From NCBI RefSeq assembly GCF_001423265.1, contig NZ_LMND01000031.1, positions 63,797 through 127,796 on the forward strand: 64,000 nucleotides of DNA. The letters run 5' to 3'. How positions within the stretch are numbered: position 1 is the first letter of the stretch; each line of letters starts with the position of its first letter. The notes beneath the pieces are model-generated. The model saw only the letters and a program-made list of their open reading frames with translations. It searched no databases and was not told the origin of the DNA. Below, piece after piece: positions 43,272-52,785 of this stretch. A program made the translations under genes and the position numbers. The stretch comes from Methylobacterium sp. Leaf108 (GTDB lineage: Bacteria; Pseudomonadota; Alphaproteobacteria; Rhizobiales; Beijerinckiaceae).

Positions 43272-44872
43272 GCCACGCCCTCCTTCTGCGTCAGCTCGAT
43301 CGGGTGGCCCGGATCGGCGTCCAGGAGGGGGATGTCGAGCGCCACGCGGGCGCCGCCCCCCTCGGCCGTCCCGATGCGGATCGCGCCATCATGGCGTTCG
43401 ATCACCCAGCGCGCCAGGGCCAAACCGATCCCGAAGCCGCTTTCCACCGAGCGCGGGCCGCGCTGGAACCGCTCGAACAGCCCCTCGGCCGCCTCGGGGA
43501 AGCCGGGGCCGTCGTCGCTCACCGTGAGGGTGGCCACGGCCTCGCCGACCTCCAGGGCGACCACGACCCGGGTCAGGCCGAGGGCGTGGCGCATGGCGTT
43601 GTCCACCAGGCTCTCGACGACCTGGCGCAGCCACTCGCGGTCGGCCAGCACCCGGGCCTCGTGCCCGTGCGTCTCGAGGCGCAGCGCCACGCGCCGGCGG
43701 ACCGCCTCAGAGGCCATGCTGTCGACGGCATCGGTGAGGATGGCGGCCGCGTCCGTGGGCCGGCGGTCGAGTTCGATCTGGCCGGATTCCGAGCGGGCGA
43801 CCCGCAGCAGGTCCTCCACCCGCCGCTGCAGGCGCAACGCCCGCTTGCGGATGGTGGAGAAGACCGGGGTGGGGTCGAGGTTGCGCCCGGACGAACGGGC
43901 GGCGATGTCGCATTCGCCGAGGATGACCGTGAGCGGCGTGCGCAACTCGTGGCTGACGTCGGCGAAGAACCGGCGCCGCGAGCGGTCCACCGCCTCCAGG
44001 CGCTCGTTGGCCGCGCGCAGGTCCAGGGTGCGGGCGGCCACCGTATCCTCAAGGGCGGCCCTGTCCGCCGCCAGCCGGCCCTCGCGCCGGGCGAGGCGCG
44101 CGGCCATGCGGTTGAAGTTGGCGACGAGCAACCCGAGTTCGTCGCGGGTGGCCACCGAAAGACGGGTGTCGAGTTCGCCGCGGCCGACGGCACCGGCGGC
44201 CCGGCGGATCGCCTCGATCCGCGCCAGGGTCGGGCGGGTGACGCCGCGGTAGAGCACCAGCACCACCGCGAGGGCGAAGACGGCCGCCGCGAAGGCGGCG
44301 ATCCGCAGCCGGCCCGACAGGTCGCGGGCCTCGTCCGATCCGGCGATCATCGAGCGGCGCTCGACCTCGATCAGGAACGACAGCGGCTGGCCTGTCATGG
44401 CGCCGAACCCGTTGAGGGCGCCGCGGATCGCCGCCTTGCGCTGTTCGTCCTCGGACTTGCGCAGCACCTGGGTGACCTGCCGGTCGAGCACCACCCGCGC
44501 CGAGCGCAGTTGCGCCATCGGGCGGGTGCGGGCGGCGTAGAGGGTGCGGTCGAGGGGATCGTTGCTGGCCACGATGGTGCGCCCGAGGGAATCGTCCACC
44601 GCGGTCAGGGCCTTGTCGACGGCGGTGCGGGCCAGGGCCAGCCCCTCAGGCTGGGCGTCGGGGTTGCTCACGGCCTCGAGGGCGGCCAGCCCGTACTGCG
44701 TCATCCGTCCGGAGAGTTCGACCAGCAGTTCGAGGCGCCCCTGCGCGGCCAGGGTCCGGTCGATGGCGCGCTCGGCGGCGCCGATGGCGGCGAGGACCCC
44801 GAGGGCGGCGAGGACGACGAGGACCGCCGTCGCGCCGAGGAGAAGCGCGAACCGGACTTTCAGGGACCGCAT
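43268..44872 (-). CDS. mxbD: Sensor histidine kinase, MxbD-like
   Basis: 534-aa membrane kinase with two membrane helices (about 8-30 and 175-197) bounding a periplasmic domain. HAMP (RPTLARIEAIRRA...RDELGLLVANFNRMA) is followed by a coiled coil, HisKA with phospho-His in FFADVSHELRTPLT, and HATPase boxes VDNAMRHA, SDDGPGFPE and GFGIGLALARW. The ATG at 44872 begins a good signal anchor; longer frames read into the neighbouring small gene. The stimulus is unknown. Confidence 0.83.
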   Translation of the reverse strand: MRSLKVRFALLLGATAVLVVLAALGVLAAIGAAERAIDRTLAAQGRLELLVELSGRMTQYGLAALEAVSNPDAQPEGLALARTAVDKALTAVDDSLGRTIVASNDPLDRTLYAARTRPMAQLRSARVVLDRQVTQVLRKSEDEQRKAAIRGALNGFGAMTGQPLSFLIEVERRSMIAGSDEARDLSGRLRIAAFAAAVFALAVVLVLYRGVTRPTLARIEAIRRAAGAVGRGELDTRLSVATRDELGLLVANFNRMAARLARREGRLAADRAALEDTVAARTLDLRAANERLEAVDRSRRRFFADVSHELRTPLTVILGECDIAARSSGRNLDPTPVFSTIRKRALRLQRRVEDLLRVARSESGQIELDRRPTDAAAILTDAVDSMASEAVRRRVALRLETHGHEARVLADREWLRQVVESLVDNAMRHALGLTRVVVALEVGEAVATLTVSDDGPGFPEAAEGLFERFQRGPRSVESGFGIGLALARWVIERHDGAIRIGTAEGGGARVALDIPLLDADPGHPIELTQKEGVA

Positions 44873-44940
44873 CGTCTCACACCGTCCATACCCGCCCGCG
44901 ACGCCCGACCGGACCGCCGCTCGAGGGGCAGATGAACCGC

Positions 44941-45147
44941 CTAGAGGTCCTTGGGCAAGCTCCCGCGCACGGCACAGCGCCAGCGGGCCACATGCCATTC
45001 GGGATGCTCGGCCTGCCAGGTGGCCAGCGTGCTCTGGGCGTGGCGCAGGCAGACGAAGGGGCTGCGCGCCTCGAACGACATGCTGATGCGATCTTCGCGG
45101 CATTGATCGGGCTGCGCGATGAGGCAGACGGAGAGAAGGAGGAGCAT
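44941..45147 (-). CDS. Small exported protein, unknown
   Basis: 68-aa protein with a hydrophobic N-terminus (MLLLLSVCLIA) and a mature part DQCREDRISMSFEARSPFVC...WQAEHPEWHVARWRC with several Cys. Its lack of positive residues before the hydrophobic core suggests the true start may lie further upstream. It is on the same strand just upstream of the mxbD-like gene (68-bp gap) and may share its transcript. Function unknown. Confidence 0.6.
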   Translation of the reverse strand: MLLLLSVCLIAQPDQCREDRISMSFEARSPFVCLRHAQSTLATWQAEHPEWHVARWRCAVRGSLPKDL

Positions 45148-45323
45148 CGGTCCGGGCTCGCCTGACGGTGAAACGGCACCGGATGCAGTCGCTGGTCCGG
45201 TTCATCAAACGTCACGGAACCAGATCGCCAAGGCAAGACCCGTCGTCGGCAAAGTCTGCGCCACGTCGCCTCAGGATCGACGATGCGATAGGTGCTCCGG
45301 ATATTGCAGGCTTCGCGCTCCCG

Positions 45324-45686
45324 ATGACAGCCGAGACGAAAACCGGGAATAGAGCAGCGCGTTTACGGGCGGAGCCGGCGTGGGCGGAATCCAAGCTCTG
45401 GCAGGCTCTCCGAGGCCGTCGGTTGAACGGCTGGAAATTCCGCCGCCAATCTCCGATCGACCGGTTCATCGTCGATTTCGTCTGCCACGACGCCAAACTC
45501 GTCATCGAAGTGGACGGGGCAACACATGGAACGGCCGACGAACGAGAGAGGGATAGACTGCGGACGCTGGTGCTCGAAACCTGCGGGTTTCATGTGCTGC
45601 GCGTGACCAACGCAGATGTCTACGACAACCTCGACGGCGTGCGAGAAACGATCCTCATGGCCATCGCGCAGCCTGGAGCGGTTTGA
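45324..45686 (+). CDS. DUF559 endonuclease-like protein
   Basis: 120-aa member of the DUF559/Vsr-like restriction-endonuclease fold. It shows RLRAEPAWAESKLWQALRGRRLNGWKFRRQSPIDRFIVDFVCHDAKLVIEVDGATH, with the D..E.D catalytic-type acidic pair. Such proteins are common singletons with unknown targets. ATG 45324 is chosen because homology starts soon after; a longer frame begins at 45168. It is an isolated gene between the mxb pair and the fhc operon. Confidence 0.8.
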   Translation: MTAETKTGNRAARLRAEPAWAESKLWQALRGRRLNGWKFRRQSPIDRFIVDFVCHDAKLVIEVDGATHGTADERERDRLRTLVLETCGFHVLRVTNADVYDNLDGVRETILMAIAQPGAV

Positions 45687-45712
45687 TCGATCGCGGGCGG
45701 CACGCCGGTGCT

Positions 45713-45804
45713 CCCTCTCCTGGAAGGAGAGGGTTGGGGTGAGGTGTGCGACCTCTCCGGACAAACCTCTCACCTCACCCTGACCCTCTCCTTCCAGGAG
45801 AGGG
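45713..45804. repeat. Nested CTC/GAG palindrome (hairpin within hairpin)
   Basis: Left arm 45713-45746 and right arm 45771-45804 are inverted copies of about 34 nt with two mismatches. Each arm is itself a hairpin (CCCTCTCC/GGAGAGGG). It lies between the 3' ends of the DUF559 gene and fhcC, which converge. Related short palindromes are at 10501-10520 and 54979-55012. Confidence 0.75.
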
Positions 45805-45851
45805 AACCCGCGCCTCGACGAGGACCGTCAGGATGATGTCATAGAGGCCCC

Positions 45852-46649
45852 TCAGCCCGCCGCCACCCACAATTCCCCCTTGCCCAGGGTCGCGAGGTCG
45901 CCCGAGTAGCGCGTGAGCGCCCCGGCGGCGAGGTCGGCATGGGTGGCGCTGATCGTGCGCAGGGAGCGGGCCAGGAGGCGCAGGAACACCAGGTCGTGGG
46001 TGCCGGTGGCGACGAAGCTCGGGGACAGGGCGCCGTGGCCGCCGGTGAGGATCGTGCCCCGGCGCATGCCGTAGCCGGGATGGTCGCCGACGCTCTGCGC
46101 GGCGATGGTACCGGCGATCATGCGGGCGCCGGCATAGGCGCCGGCCTGGCCCACGAGGAGCAGGCCGCGGCGCATGCGGTCGCCGAGGTGGTCGCCGGCC
46201 CGGCCCCGGATCACCAGGGTGGCGCCGTCGAGGCCGGCCTTGGCGGCATAGACCGCCCCGCCGGCATGGTCGCCGGCATCCCCCTCGATCGTGATGGTGC
46301 CGCCGGTGGCGCCCGCTCCGGCGAAGGGTCCGGCCGAGCCGGTGACGGTGAGCGTCCCCCCGCTCATGCCGGCACCCAGCCGCTGGCCGACGTCGCCGAC
46401 GACCCGGATGACGCCGCCGCTCAGGGAGCCGCCGACGCCGTCGAGGCGCGCGGATCCGCCCTCGATGGTGAGCGTGTCGGAGCCGTCGAGCGACAGGGAG
46501 AAGCAATCGCCCAGCGTCAGCCCGCGCCGGCTGGTGCCGACGGGCAGGCGCGCCGCCTCGGCCTCGGACAGGCCGGACAGCGAGAGCGGGGTGACGGGGA
46601 GGAGGTCGAGCCGCTCGGGCGGCTCCTGGCGCAGGGTGAGGGTGCTCAT
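45852..46649 (-). CDS. fhcC: Formyltransferase/hydrolase complex subunit C
   Basis: 265-aa FwdC/FmdC and GltB-like beta-helix protein. Repeated G-x-x-G-G-x-I/L turns are visible (GGVIRVVGDVGQRLGAGMSGGTLTVTG). Fhc converts formyl-H4MPT to formate via formyl-methylofuran. The order on the minus strand is fhcB-A-D-C, and the start overlaps fhcD stop (ATGA). It is the last gene of that operon. Confidence 0.95.
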   Translation of the reverse strand: MSTLTLRQEPPERLDLLPVTPLSLSGLSEAEAARLPVGTSRRGLTLGDCFSLSLDGSDTLTIEGGSARLDGVGGSLSGGVIRVVGDVGQRLGAGMSGGTLTVTGSAGPFAGAGATGGTITIEGDAGDHAGGAVYAAKAGLDGATLVIRGRAGDHLGDRMRRGLLLVGQAGAYAGARMIAGTIAAQSVGDHPGYGMRRGTILTGGHGALSPSFVATGTHDLVFLRLLARSLRTISATHADLAAGALTRYSGDLATLGKGELWVAAG

Positions 46650-47602
46650 GACGCTGTCGCCTCGGCCGCCGGCTCCTTCGAGAGGAGATCCTTGAGGTGG
46701 TAATGGTGGCGGCCGAGATTGCCGCCGTAGTTGCCCGCCGTCACCGCCACGAGGCCGTGGGCAGCCCCGGCCTCGGTGGAGGCATGCAGGGCCGCGCGCA
46801 TGGATTCGGCCACCGAACGCGAGGTCAGGCCGTCGATGACGATCTCCAGCACCACGCCGACCTCGGCCGCCAGCTCAGAGCCGGCCCTGCCCTTGAGCGT
46901 CGGGCAATAGGCGTCGTTGGTGGAGGCCATCATGCCCTTGGTGCGCGCCCCCACCTTCGAGCCCGAGCGGACGATACCGCCGGGGAAGGGCAGGATGACG
47001 TCGGACACCGCGCGGGCGGCGTCCACGGCGATCTCGGCCACCTTCAGCGTCCCGGCGTGGGTGCGCCCGAGGAACAGCAGGTTGCCGCCGCCCACGGCAC
47101 CGTCCACCGCGCGCACGAAGTCCTCGCACAGGAACTCGCCGTCCATCACCGGGATGCGCCAGTAGCGCCGGGCCTTGCCCGTGGCGGGGTCGGGCAGGCG
47201 CTTGGCCACGGCGAAGCCGTCGCCGAAGTAGCGGATGGCGCCCCCGAGCTTGATCTTGTGGGGGCCCTCGACGCCGGCATAGCAGGCGGTGCCGGGGCAG
47301 GTGAGGATGCACTGGCCGACGCGCTTGAGGAGCTGGTCCTTGAGGCCGTTGGGCTCGAAGCCGAACAGCAGCACGCGCACGCCGGGGCGCCCGTCCGGCG
47401 TCTCGTCCGGCGACAGTTCGCAATCGATCCCGGCCTCGGCGCCGCAGCCGATGACGGAGGTGGCGAACCCGGTCATCGTGACGGCCGCGATCATCGCCCA
47501 TTTGGCGGTGTCGTTGGTGATGATCAGCGCCGTCCCGGCGACGTCGAACGCCTCGGCAAAGGTGTCGACGACGGTGATGCCGTTGAGGGTGAAGTCAGAC
47601 AT
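46646..47602 (-). CDS. fhcD: Formylmethanofuran:H4MPT formyltransferase, subunit D
   Basis: 318-aa Ftr-type formyltransferase. It begins MSDFTLNGITVVDTFAEAFD and contains ILTCPGTACYAG, RRYWRIPVMDGEFLCEDF and GGNLGRHHYHLKDLL. It moves the formyl group between H4MPT and methylofuran. Start 47602 is 79 nt after the fhcA stop; longer frames are not conserved. Confidence 0.96.
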   Translation of the reverse strand: MSDFTLNGITVVDTFAEAFDVAGTALIITNDTAKWAMIAAVTMTGFATSVIGCGAEAGIDCELSPDETPDGRPGVRVLLFGFEPNGLKDQLLKRVGQCILTCPGTACYAGVEGPHKIKLGGAIRYFGDGFAVAKRLPDPATGKARRYWRIPVMDGEFLCEDFVRAVDGAVGGGNLLFLGRTHAGTLKVAEIAVDAARAVSDVILPFPGGIVRSGSKVGARTKGMMASTNDAYCPTLKGRAGSELAAEVGVVLEIVIDGLTSRSVAESMRAALHASTEAGAAHGLVAVTAGNYGGNLGRHHYHLKDLLSKEPAAEATAS

Positions 47603-47681
47603 CTCGGTCACCGGTTCTTGACGCCACGTGTCGTCCCACTGGCCCGGACGGTCCCGTGCGGGACGCAACGAACCCTCGCGA

Positions 47682-49325
47682 TCACGCCAGGCATGCCACG
47701 TCCTCGAAGGCGTCGGGCGTGGAGAACGCCTCGTCGGGCACGGCGAAACTGTCGAGGCCGGCGCCGAAGCGGTCGACCAGGTAGGCGTCGGTGCGCTTCT
47801 CCATCGCACGATCGGATTCCACCGACAGTGCGAGGGTGTGGCCCGAGCGCCAGGACACCACCTCGCCGTCCTCGACGACGACCTGGCCGTCCTTGAACAC
47901 CAGTTTCGCCCGGGCGAACATGGCGGTGCGGTCGCGGTCGTCGCGGTAGACCGCGACATCGGCGCGGGCGCCCTCGCGCAGGTGGCCGCGGTCGGTGAGG
48001 CCCAGCAGCTTGGCCGGCCCGGAGCGGGTGAGCTGCGCGATCTCGGACAGGGTATATTCGCGCTCGATGGCGCCGAGGCCGGAGCGCTCGCCGATCACCG
48101 CATGCAGGCTCGCGATCTCGCGGTCGCGGGCCTCCTTGTCCATCAGCCAGTGGATGATGCGCGGGTATTCGGTGAAGGGGCCGCCGTTGGGGTGGTCGGT
48201 GGTGAGGATGGTGCGCTCGGGGTCGCCCGAGAGCAGCATCAGCTCGAGGCCGATCGCCCATTGCAGGGAGCTGACCGCGCCGCGCGGCTTGTAGAGGAAC
48301 GGCACCACGCCGCCGCCCTCGGCATCGCCCGCGGTGAGGATCCACTTCTTCGGGTTGGCGCCCTTGCGCCCGGCGAACTGGCGCAGGATGTCCAGCGAGA
48401 TCGTCACGGTCTGGCCGAAGGCGACCTGGCCGACGTCGTAGGTGGCGTTGGGATGCTTCTCCATCGCCTCCGCGATCCGGGCCGCCGCCGAACGGAACCC
48501 GCCCACGGAGGGGTCGGACGGGTCGGAGACGGCATAGGCGTAGAACTGGGCATGGGCGAAGTGGATGCGCCGGCCTTCCGCCGCCTCCATCGTCGCGACG
48601 AACGAATCGTCGGCGCCGGGGATGCCGAGGTTGTTGCAATGGACGTGGAGGGGGTGGGGCACCCCGATCTCCTCGACGGCGTCGAGGAGCGCCGTCATGA
48701 TCTTGCGCGTCGAGAGGCCGTAGACCGGGATCTCGTCGTCGAGGCTGAGCTTGAGCACGCCGTCCTTGAAGGCCGAGGCGCCGCCGGCATTGATGCACTT
48801 GACGCCCAGCGCCCGCGAGGTGGCGACGTTGAGGGCCACGAGGTCGCGCACCGCGTTGGCGCCCTCGCGCTGGCGCAGGAGCTCGAGGAGCTGGTCGTCG
48901 TTCCCCAACACGGCGAGCGCGCCGCGGTCGAGGAGCGGGATGTCGGCGAGTTCGAGCTGGGTCGAGAGCGCGTTGGCGGGCGGCATCGCCGGCTCCACCG
49001 CCGTGGTGTAGCCCATCCGGGCGTAGTTGGCGCCGATCCAGGCGGCGGAGCCGCCGGCATGGGCGAAGGGATGGCCCTCGGGCGCCGCCTCGCTGGCATA
49101 GAGGTCGGGCAGGAGCAGGCGCGACATGTTCACGTTGCCGCCGGCGATGTGCGAATGCACCTCGACGCCGCCGGCCATCACGACGCAGCCGGTGGCGTCG
49201 ACGGTGCTGTCGGGGGCGCGCTGCGAGGGCGCCACGATGCGGCCGTCCTCGATCCAGACGTCGCCGACGGCGTCGCGGCCGGCGGTGGGATCGACGACCC
49301 GTCCACCCCTGATCAGCGTCAGCAT
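47682..49325 (-). CDS. fhcA: Formyltransferase/hydrolase complex subunit A
   Basis: 547-aa amidohydrolase-superfamily subunit. The metal-site motif is VEVHSHIAGGNVNM; PLHVHCNNLG and RIHFAHAQFYAYA follow, plus ILTTDHPNGGPFTEYPRIIHWLM. It hydrolyses formyl-methylofuran to formate. It overlaps fhcB by 7 nt. By homology it is the catalytic hydrolase of the Fhc complex. Confidence 0.96.
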   Translation of the reverse strand: MLTLIRGGRVVDPTAGRDAVGDVWIEDGRIVAPSQRAPDSTVDATGCVVMAGGVEVHSHIAGGNVNMSRLLLPDLYASEAAPEGHPFAHAGGSAAWIGANYARMGYTTAVEPAMPPANALSTQLELADIPLLDRGALAVLGNDDQLLELLRQREGANAVRDLVALNVATSRALGVKCINAGGASAFKDGVLKLSLDDEIPVYGLSTRKIMTALLDAVEEIGVPHPLHVHCNNLGIPGADDSFVATMEAAEGRRIHFAHAQFYAYAVSDPSDPSVGGFRSAAARIAEAMEKHPNATYDVGQVAFGQTVTISLDILRQFAGRKGANPKKWILTAGDAEGGGVVPFLYKPRGAVSSLQWAIGLELMLLSGDPERTILTTDHPNGGPFTEYPRIIHWLMDKEARDREIASLHAVIGERSGLGAIEREYTLSEIAQLTRSGPAKLLGLTDRGHLREGARADVAVYRDDRDRTAMFARAKLVFKDGQVVVEDGEVVSWRSGHTLALSVESDRAMEKRTDAYLVDRFGAGLDSFAVPDEAFSTPDAFEDVACLA

Positions 49326-50398
49326 GCGGCAAGGTCCTTCACAGTGAGGTGCGCGCGGATCGCGTCGAGGACCGCTGCGGCGGTCAGCGCGGCGGGCTGC
49401 CCGGCGGCGGCGCGATAGCCCAGCGTGCCCCGGCGCTCGTCCCAGAGCGTGCCGCCCGCGCTCTCGCCCGGGACGCCCACGGCGATCACGACCTCGGCGG
49501 CGTCGCCGGTGGCGTCGGTGCCGCCCTCGCCGACGATGGCGACCGAGGGCACCGAGCCGAGCCAATCCGGCCGCGGGGCGGGCAGGGTGGCGAGCCACAC
49601 GACGGCATCGGCCTCGCCCGCGCGGACCTGGCGCTCGCTGTCGAAGCGCCAGGGGTCGTGCTCGGGCAGGGATCGGCCGAAGCCGGTGCGCGGGGCCTGT
49701 CCGGTGGTCCAGGCCGAAAGCTGCACCAGGGCGCGACCCTGGAAGGGGTCGGCGATGGGCAGGGCGAAGAAGCGCGTGGTCTCGTTGAGGTCCTTGACGA
49801 GGCCCTGCAGCATCTCGACGCCGAGTTCGCCCACCTCTGCGGGCTCGTAGAGCACCACCCCGAACCGGGCGGCGGCGAGGCGACGGGCGAGGTCGGCATA
49901 GGCGGCCTCGCCGGACAGGTTGCCCTTGGCGAAGGCCCGCAGGTGCGCGATCGAGACCGCGAGGCCGCCGTCCTCGACGGGGTAGGAGACGTGGCGGGTG
50001 GCGCCGTTGCTCGGGCTCCCGAGCGAAAGAAGGGTGCGTTCGGAGCCGGCGGCGCGGCCGCGCCGGGGTGCGGCCGCGGCGATCTCGGCGACGATGGGAC
50101 GGTCCCACGGCGCGCTGCCGATCACCAGCACGACATCGGCGCGCCCGACCGCCTCGGCGGCGGTGGTGAGCATGGCGCCGGCCCGGCTGAGGACGCCGAG
50201 TTCGGCGTAGAGGGCGGGGGCGGCGACGGAATCGAGGGAGGCGCCGATGACCCCGGCCAGGCCGTAGGCCGCGCGGAGGGCCGCGACGTCGGCGTTGAGG
50301 CCGGCGAAGACGGGTGTCCGGGCGCCGGCCAGCAGATCGGCGGCGGCCTTGATCGCCGCGTCGGCGTCGGTCGCGCCACCCTTAACCCAGGCTGCCAT
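49319..50398 (-). CDS. fhcB: Formyltransferase/hydrolase complex subunit B
   Basis: 359-aa FwdB/FmdB-related subunit, shorter than the archaeal formylmethanofuran dehydrogenase subunit. It has no Cys-rich Fe-S motif or obvious molybdopterin ligand, so it is expected to be structural, in line with bacterial Fhc lacking dehydrogenase activity. ATG 50398 (MAAWVKGGATDADA) is preferred, with AAGG upstream; a GTG at 50407 is possible. The gene heads fhcBADC. Confidence 0.93.
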   Translation of the reverse strand: MAAWVKGGATDADAAIKAAADLLAGARTPVFAGLNADVAALRAAYGLAGVIGASLDSVAAPALYAELGVLSRAGAMLTTAAEAVGRADVVLVIGSAPWDRPIVAEIAAAAPRRGRAAGSERTLLSLGSPSNGATRHVSYPVEDGGLAVSIAHLRAFAKGNLSGEAAYADLARRLAAARFGVVLYEPAEVGELGVEMLQGLVKDLNETTRFFALPIADPFQGRALVQLSAWTTGQAPRTGFGRSLPEHDPWRFDSERQVRAGEADAVVWLATLPAPRPDWLGSVPSVAIVGEGGTDATGDAAEVVIAVGVPGESAGGTLWDERRGTLGYRAAAGQPAALTAAAVLDAIRAHLTVKDLAAC

Positions 50399-50715
50399 GG
50401 TCCTCACCTTCGGGAAACGCGCGCCGCTGTCGCGCTGCCGGCCGTTGTGCCCGGCTTCGATCGGACGCCGTCTCCGTCGATCGGATGCCGTCTACTCGGG
50501 TCCGGCCGGTCACGTCGTGCGGGCTCCCGAGGGGGCCCGGCGGGGACGTTTGCATTCGCGCAACGCCGCAAGCAAGTCCCGGGGCGCGATTTCTCCGGCA
50601 CCGTCCGTGGTCGACCAGGTTTCGTGCGACGCGGCTTGCGAGGCCTCCCGCCGCCGTGGGAGAAGCCCGCGCGGCGTCGTCGGCCGCGCCGTCGAAGAGG
50701 ATCGAGGGGATCGTC
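50399..50715. promoter_or_regulatory. Divergent region between fhcB and mptG
   Basis: 317 bp without a supported gene. It should contain promoters for both the fhc operon (minus) and the mptG-mtdB operon (plus). No box is clear enough to call. Confidence 0.4.
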
Positions 50716-51696
50716 GTGGTGGAGACCCCCGAAGTGATGGAGACCCCCGAAGCGTTGCCGGCCCGCGTCGCGGTCCGCGCCCCGGCCCGCCTGCATTTCG
50801 GGTTCCTCGACCTGCACGGCGGCCTCGGCCGGCGTTTCGGCAGCATCGGGCTCGCCCTCGACACGCCGGCGGTCGCCCTCACCGCCGAACGCGCCCCCGG
50901 CACGATCGTCACCGGACCGGAGGTCGAGCGGGTCCGCGGCTACGTCCTGGCGGCGGCCAAGCACCTCGACCTGCCCCCCGACGTGGCGATCCGGATCGAG
51001 TCGGCGATTCCGGCGCATGCCGGGTTCGGCTCGGGCACGCAGCTCGCGCTCGCCGTGGCGGCGGCCCTGGCCGCCCTGCACGGACGGCCCTTCGCACCCG
51101 CCGACTTCGCCGACGTCCTCGATCGGGGCAACCGCTCCGGGGTCGGGCTCGCCGCCTTCACGCAAGGGGGGCTCATCGTCGACGGCGGCCGCGATGCCGG
51201 CGGCGCCCCACCCCCCGTGATCGCGCGGCTGCCCTATCCGGACGCCTGGCGGGTGGTCCTCATCCTCGACGAGGCGATGACCGGCGTCCACGGCAGCCGC
51301 GAGGTCGAGGCTTTCCGCGACCTGCCGCGGTTCCCCGAAGGCGAGGCCGCCGAGATCTGCCGCATCGTGCTGATGCAGATCCTGCCCGCGCTCGCCACCG
51401 CGGAGCCGCAGGGCTTCGGGGCCGGCATCAGCACCATCCAGCGCCTCGTCGGCGACCACTTCGCACCCCACCAGGGCGGGCGGTTCGCCAGCCCCCGCGT
51501 CGCCGAGGTGCTCGCCGCCATCGCGGCGCAGGGGGTGGCCGGTTACGGCCAGAGCTCGTGGGGGCCCACCGGCTTCGCGCTCGTGGCCTCCGAAGCCGAG
51601 GCGCGGGCCCTGGTGGCGAGCCTGCAGCGGCCCGGACCTTTGCGCTTCCTCGTCGCGCGGGGCCGCAACACCGGTGCCGACGTCTCCTCGGCCTGA
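50716..51696 (+). CDS. mptG: Beta-ribofuranosylaminobenzene 5'-phosphate synthase
   Basis: 326-aa GHMP-kinase-fold protein. The motif IPAHAGFGSGTQLALAVA and ARLHFGFLDLHGGLGRRFGSIG are diagnostic of beta-RFA-P synthase (Orf4 in M. extorquens), the first committed H4MPT step joining pABA and PRPP. I chose GTG 50716 because GAGGGG lies 6 nt upstream; GTG 50719 and ATG 50737 are alternatives. Confidence 0.93.
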   Translation: MVETPEVMETPEALPARVAVRAPARLHFGFLDLHGGLGRRFGSIGLALDTPAVALTAERAPGTIVTGPEVERVRGYVLAAAKHLDLPPDVAIRIESAIPAHAGFGSGTQLALAVAAALAALHGRPFAPADFADVLDRGNRSGVGLAAFTQGGLIVDGGRDAGGAPPPVIARLPYPDAWRVVLILDEAMTGVHGSREVEAFRDLPRFPEGEAAEICRIVLMQILPALATAEPQGFGAGISTIQRLVGDHFAPHQGGRFASPRVAEVLAAIAAQGVAGYGQSSWGPTGFALVASEAEARALVASLQRPGPLRFLVARGRNTGADVSSA

Positions 51697-51891
51697 CGTC
51701 TCCTCGGCCTGAAATCCCCTCGGCCTGACGTCTGCGCGGTCACGTGACGGTCACGGCACCTTAAGAGAGGGCGTGGCAGGGTCGCCGCCCCGGCCGCGCT
51801 TGACCTCGTCGGCCCGCCGTCCTTCAACGCACCGAACGTACGCCGGCGCCGATACGCCTGATCCGACACGCCAGATCCGAGGAAACCGACG

Positions 51892-52785
51892 ATGGCCCGC
51901 TCGATCCTGCACATGCTGACCCCGCTCAAGCACATGAGCCCGTTCGACGTGAACATGGCCATCGATGCCGGCTTCGAGACCATCGCCACCTACACCGACG
52001 TGACGCTGCCCGACGTGACCTCCCTGGTGCAGGATTCGATCTTTTCGCGCTCCCCCCAGGACGGGATCCGCACCGGCATCTTCATCGGCGGCAAGAACGC
52101 CGAGGACGCCCTCGACATGGTGGACCGGGCCAGGAAGGCCCTGGTGCCGCCCTTCGCCAACCACATCATCGCCGATCCCGCCGGCTCCTTCACCACGGGT
52201 GCGGCCATGGTCGCCGAGGTGACCCGCGCGCTGAAGGCGAAGTTCGACACCGACCTCAAGGACAAGCGCATCGTGATCTTCGGGGGCGCCGGCGTCGTCG
52301 CCTACGTGGCGGCGGTGATCGGCGCGCTCGAAGGCGCCAAGACCGTCATCGTCGGCCACGACGGCGAGGAGCGGGTGAGCAAGATCGCCTTCACCATGAA
52401 GTGGCGCTTCGGCATCGACGTCGGCGCCGTCGACGGTTCGAACGCGGAGGCGCGCCGCGCCGCCATCCGGGACGCCGACGTCATCCTCTCGGCCGGCCCG
52501 GCCGGCGTCTCGATCCTTTCGGCCGAGGACCTCGAATCGGCGCCTCGCCTCCTGGTGGCCTCGGACGTCAACGCCGTGCCCCCCGCCGGCATCGCGGGCA
52601 TCGACGTCAACGCCGTCGACGTGGCCCTGCCCACCGGCAAGGGCATCGGCATCGGCGCGCTGGCGGTGGGCAACGTCAAGTACCAGACCCAGTCGCGCCT
52701 GCTCCGGCGGATGCTCGAGGCGCCCGAGCCGCTGATCCTCGATTTCCGCGATGCCTACACGGTGGCCGTCGAGGTCGCCGGCTGA
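51892..52785 (+). CDS. mtdB: NAD(P)-dependent methylene-H4MPT dehydrogenase
   Basis: 297-aa MtdB. It starts ARSILHMLTPLKHMSPFDVNMAIDAGF, has a Rossmann segment VIFGGAGVVAYVAAVIGALEG, and DVNAVPPAGIAGIDV. It oxidises methylene-H4MPT to methenyl-H4MPT with NAD+ or NADP+. About 195 bp separates it from mptG. Its final bases supply the CTGA overlap with the next gene. Confidence 0.97.
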   Translation: MARSILHMLTPLKHMSPFDVNMAIDAGFETIATYTDVTLPDVTSLVQDSIFSRSPQDGIRTGIFIGGKNAEDALDMVDRARKALVPPFANHIIADPAGSFTTGAAMVAEVTRALKAKFDTDLKDKRIVIFGGAGVVAYVAAVIGALEGAKTVIVGHDGEERVSKIAFTMKWRFGIDVGAVDGSNAEARRAAIRDADVILSAGPAGVSILSAEDLESAPRLLVASDVNAVPPAGIAGIDVNAVDVALPTGKGIGIGALAVGNVKYQTQSRLLRRMLEAPEPLILDFRDAYTVAVEVAG

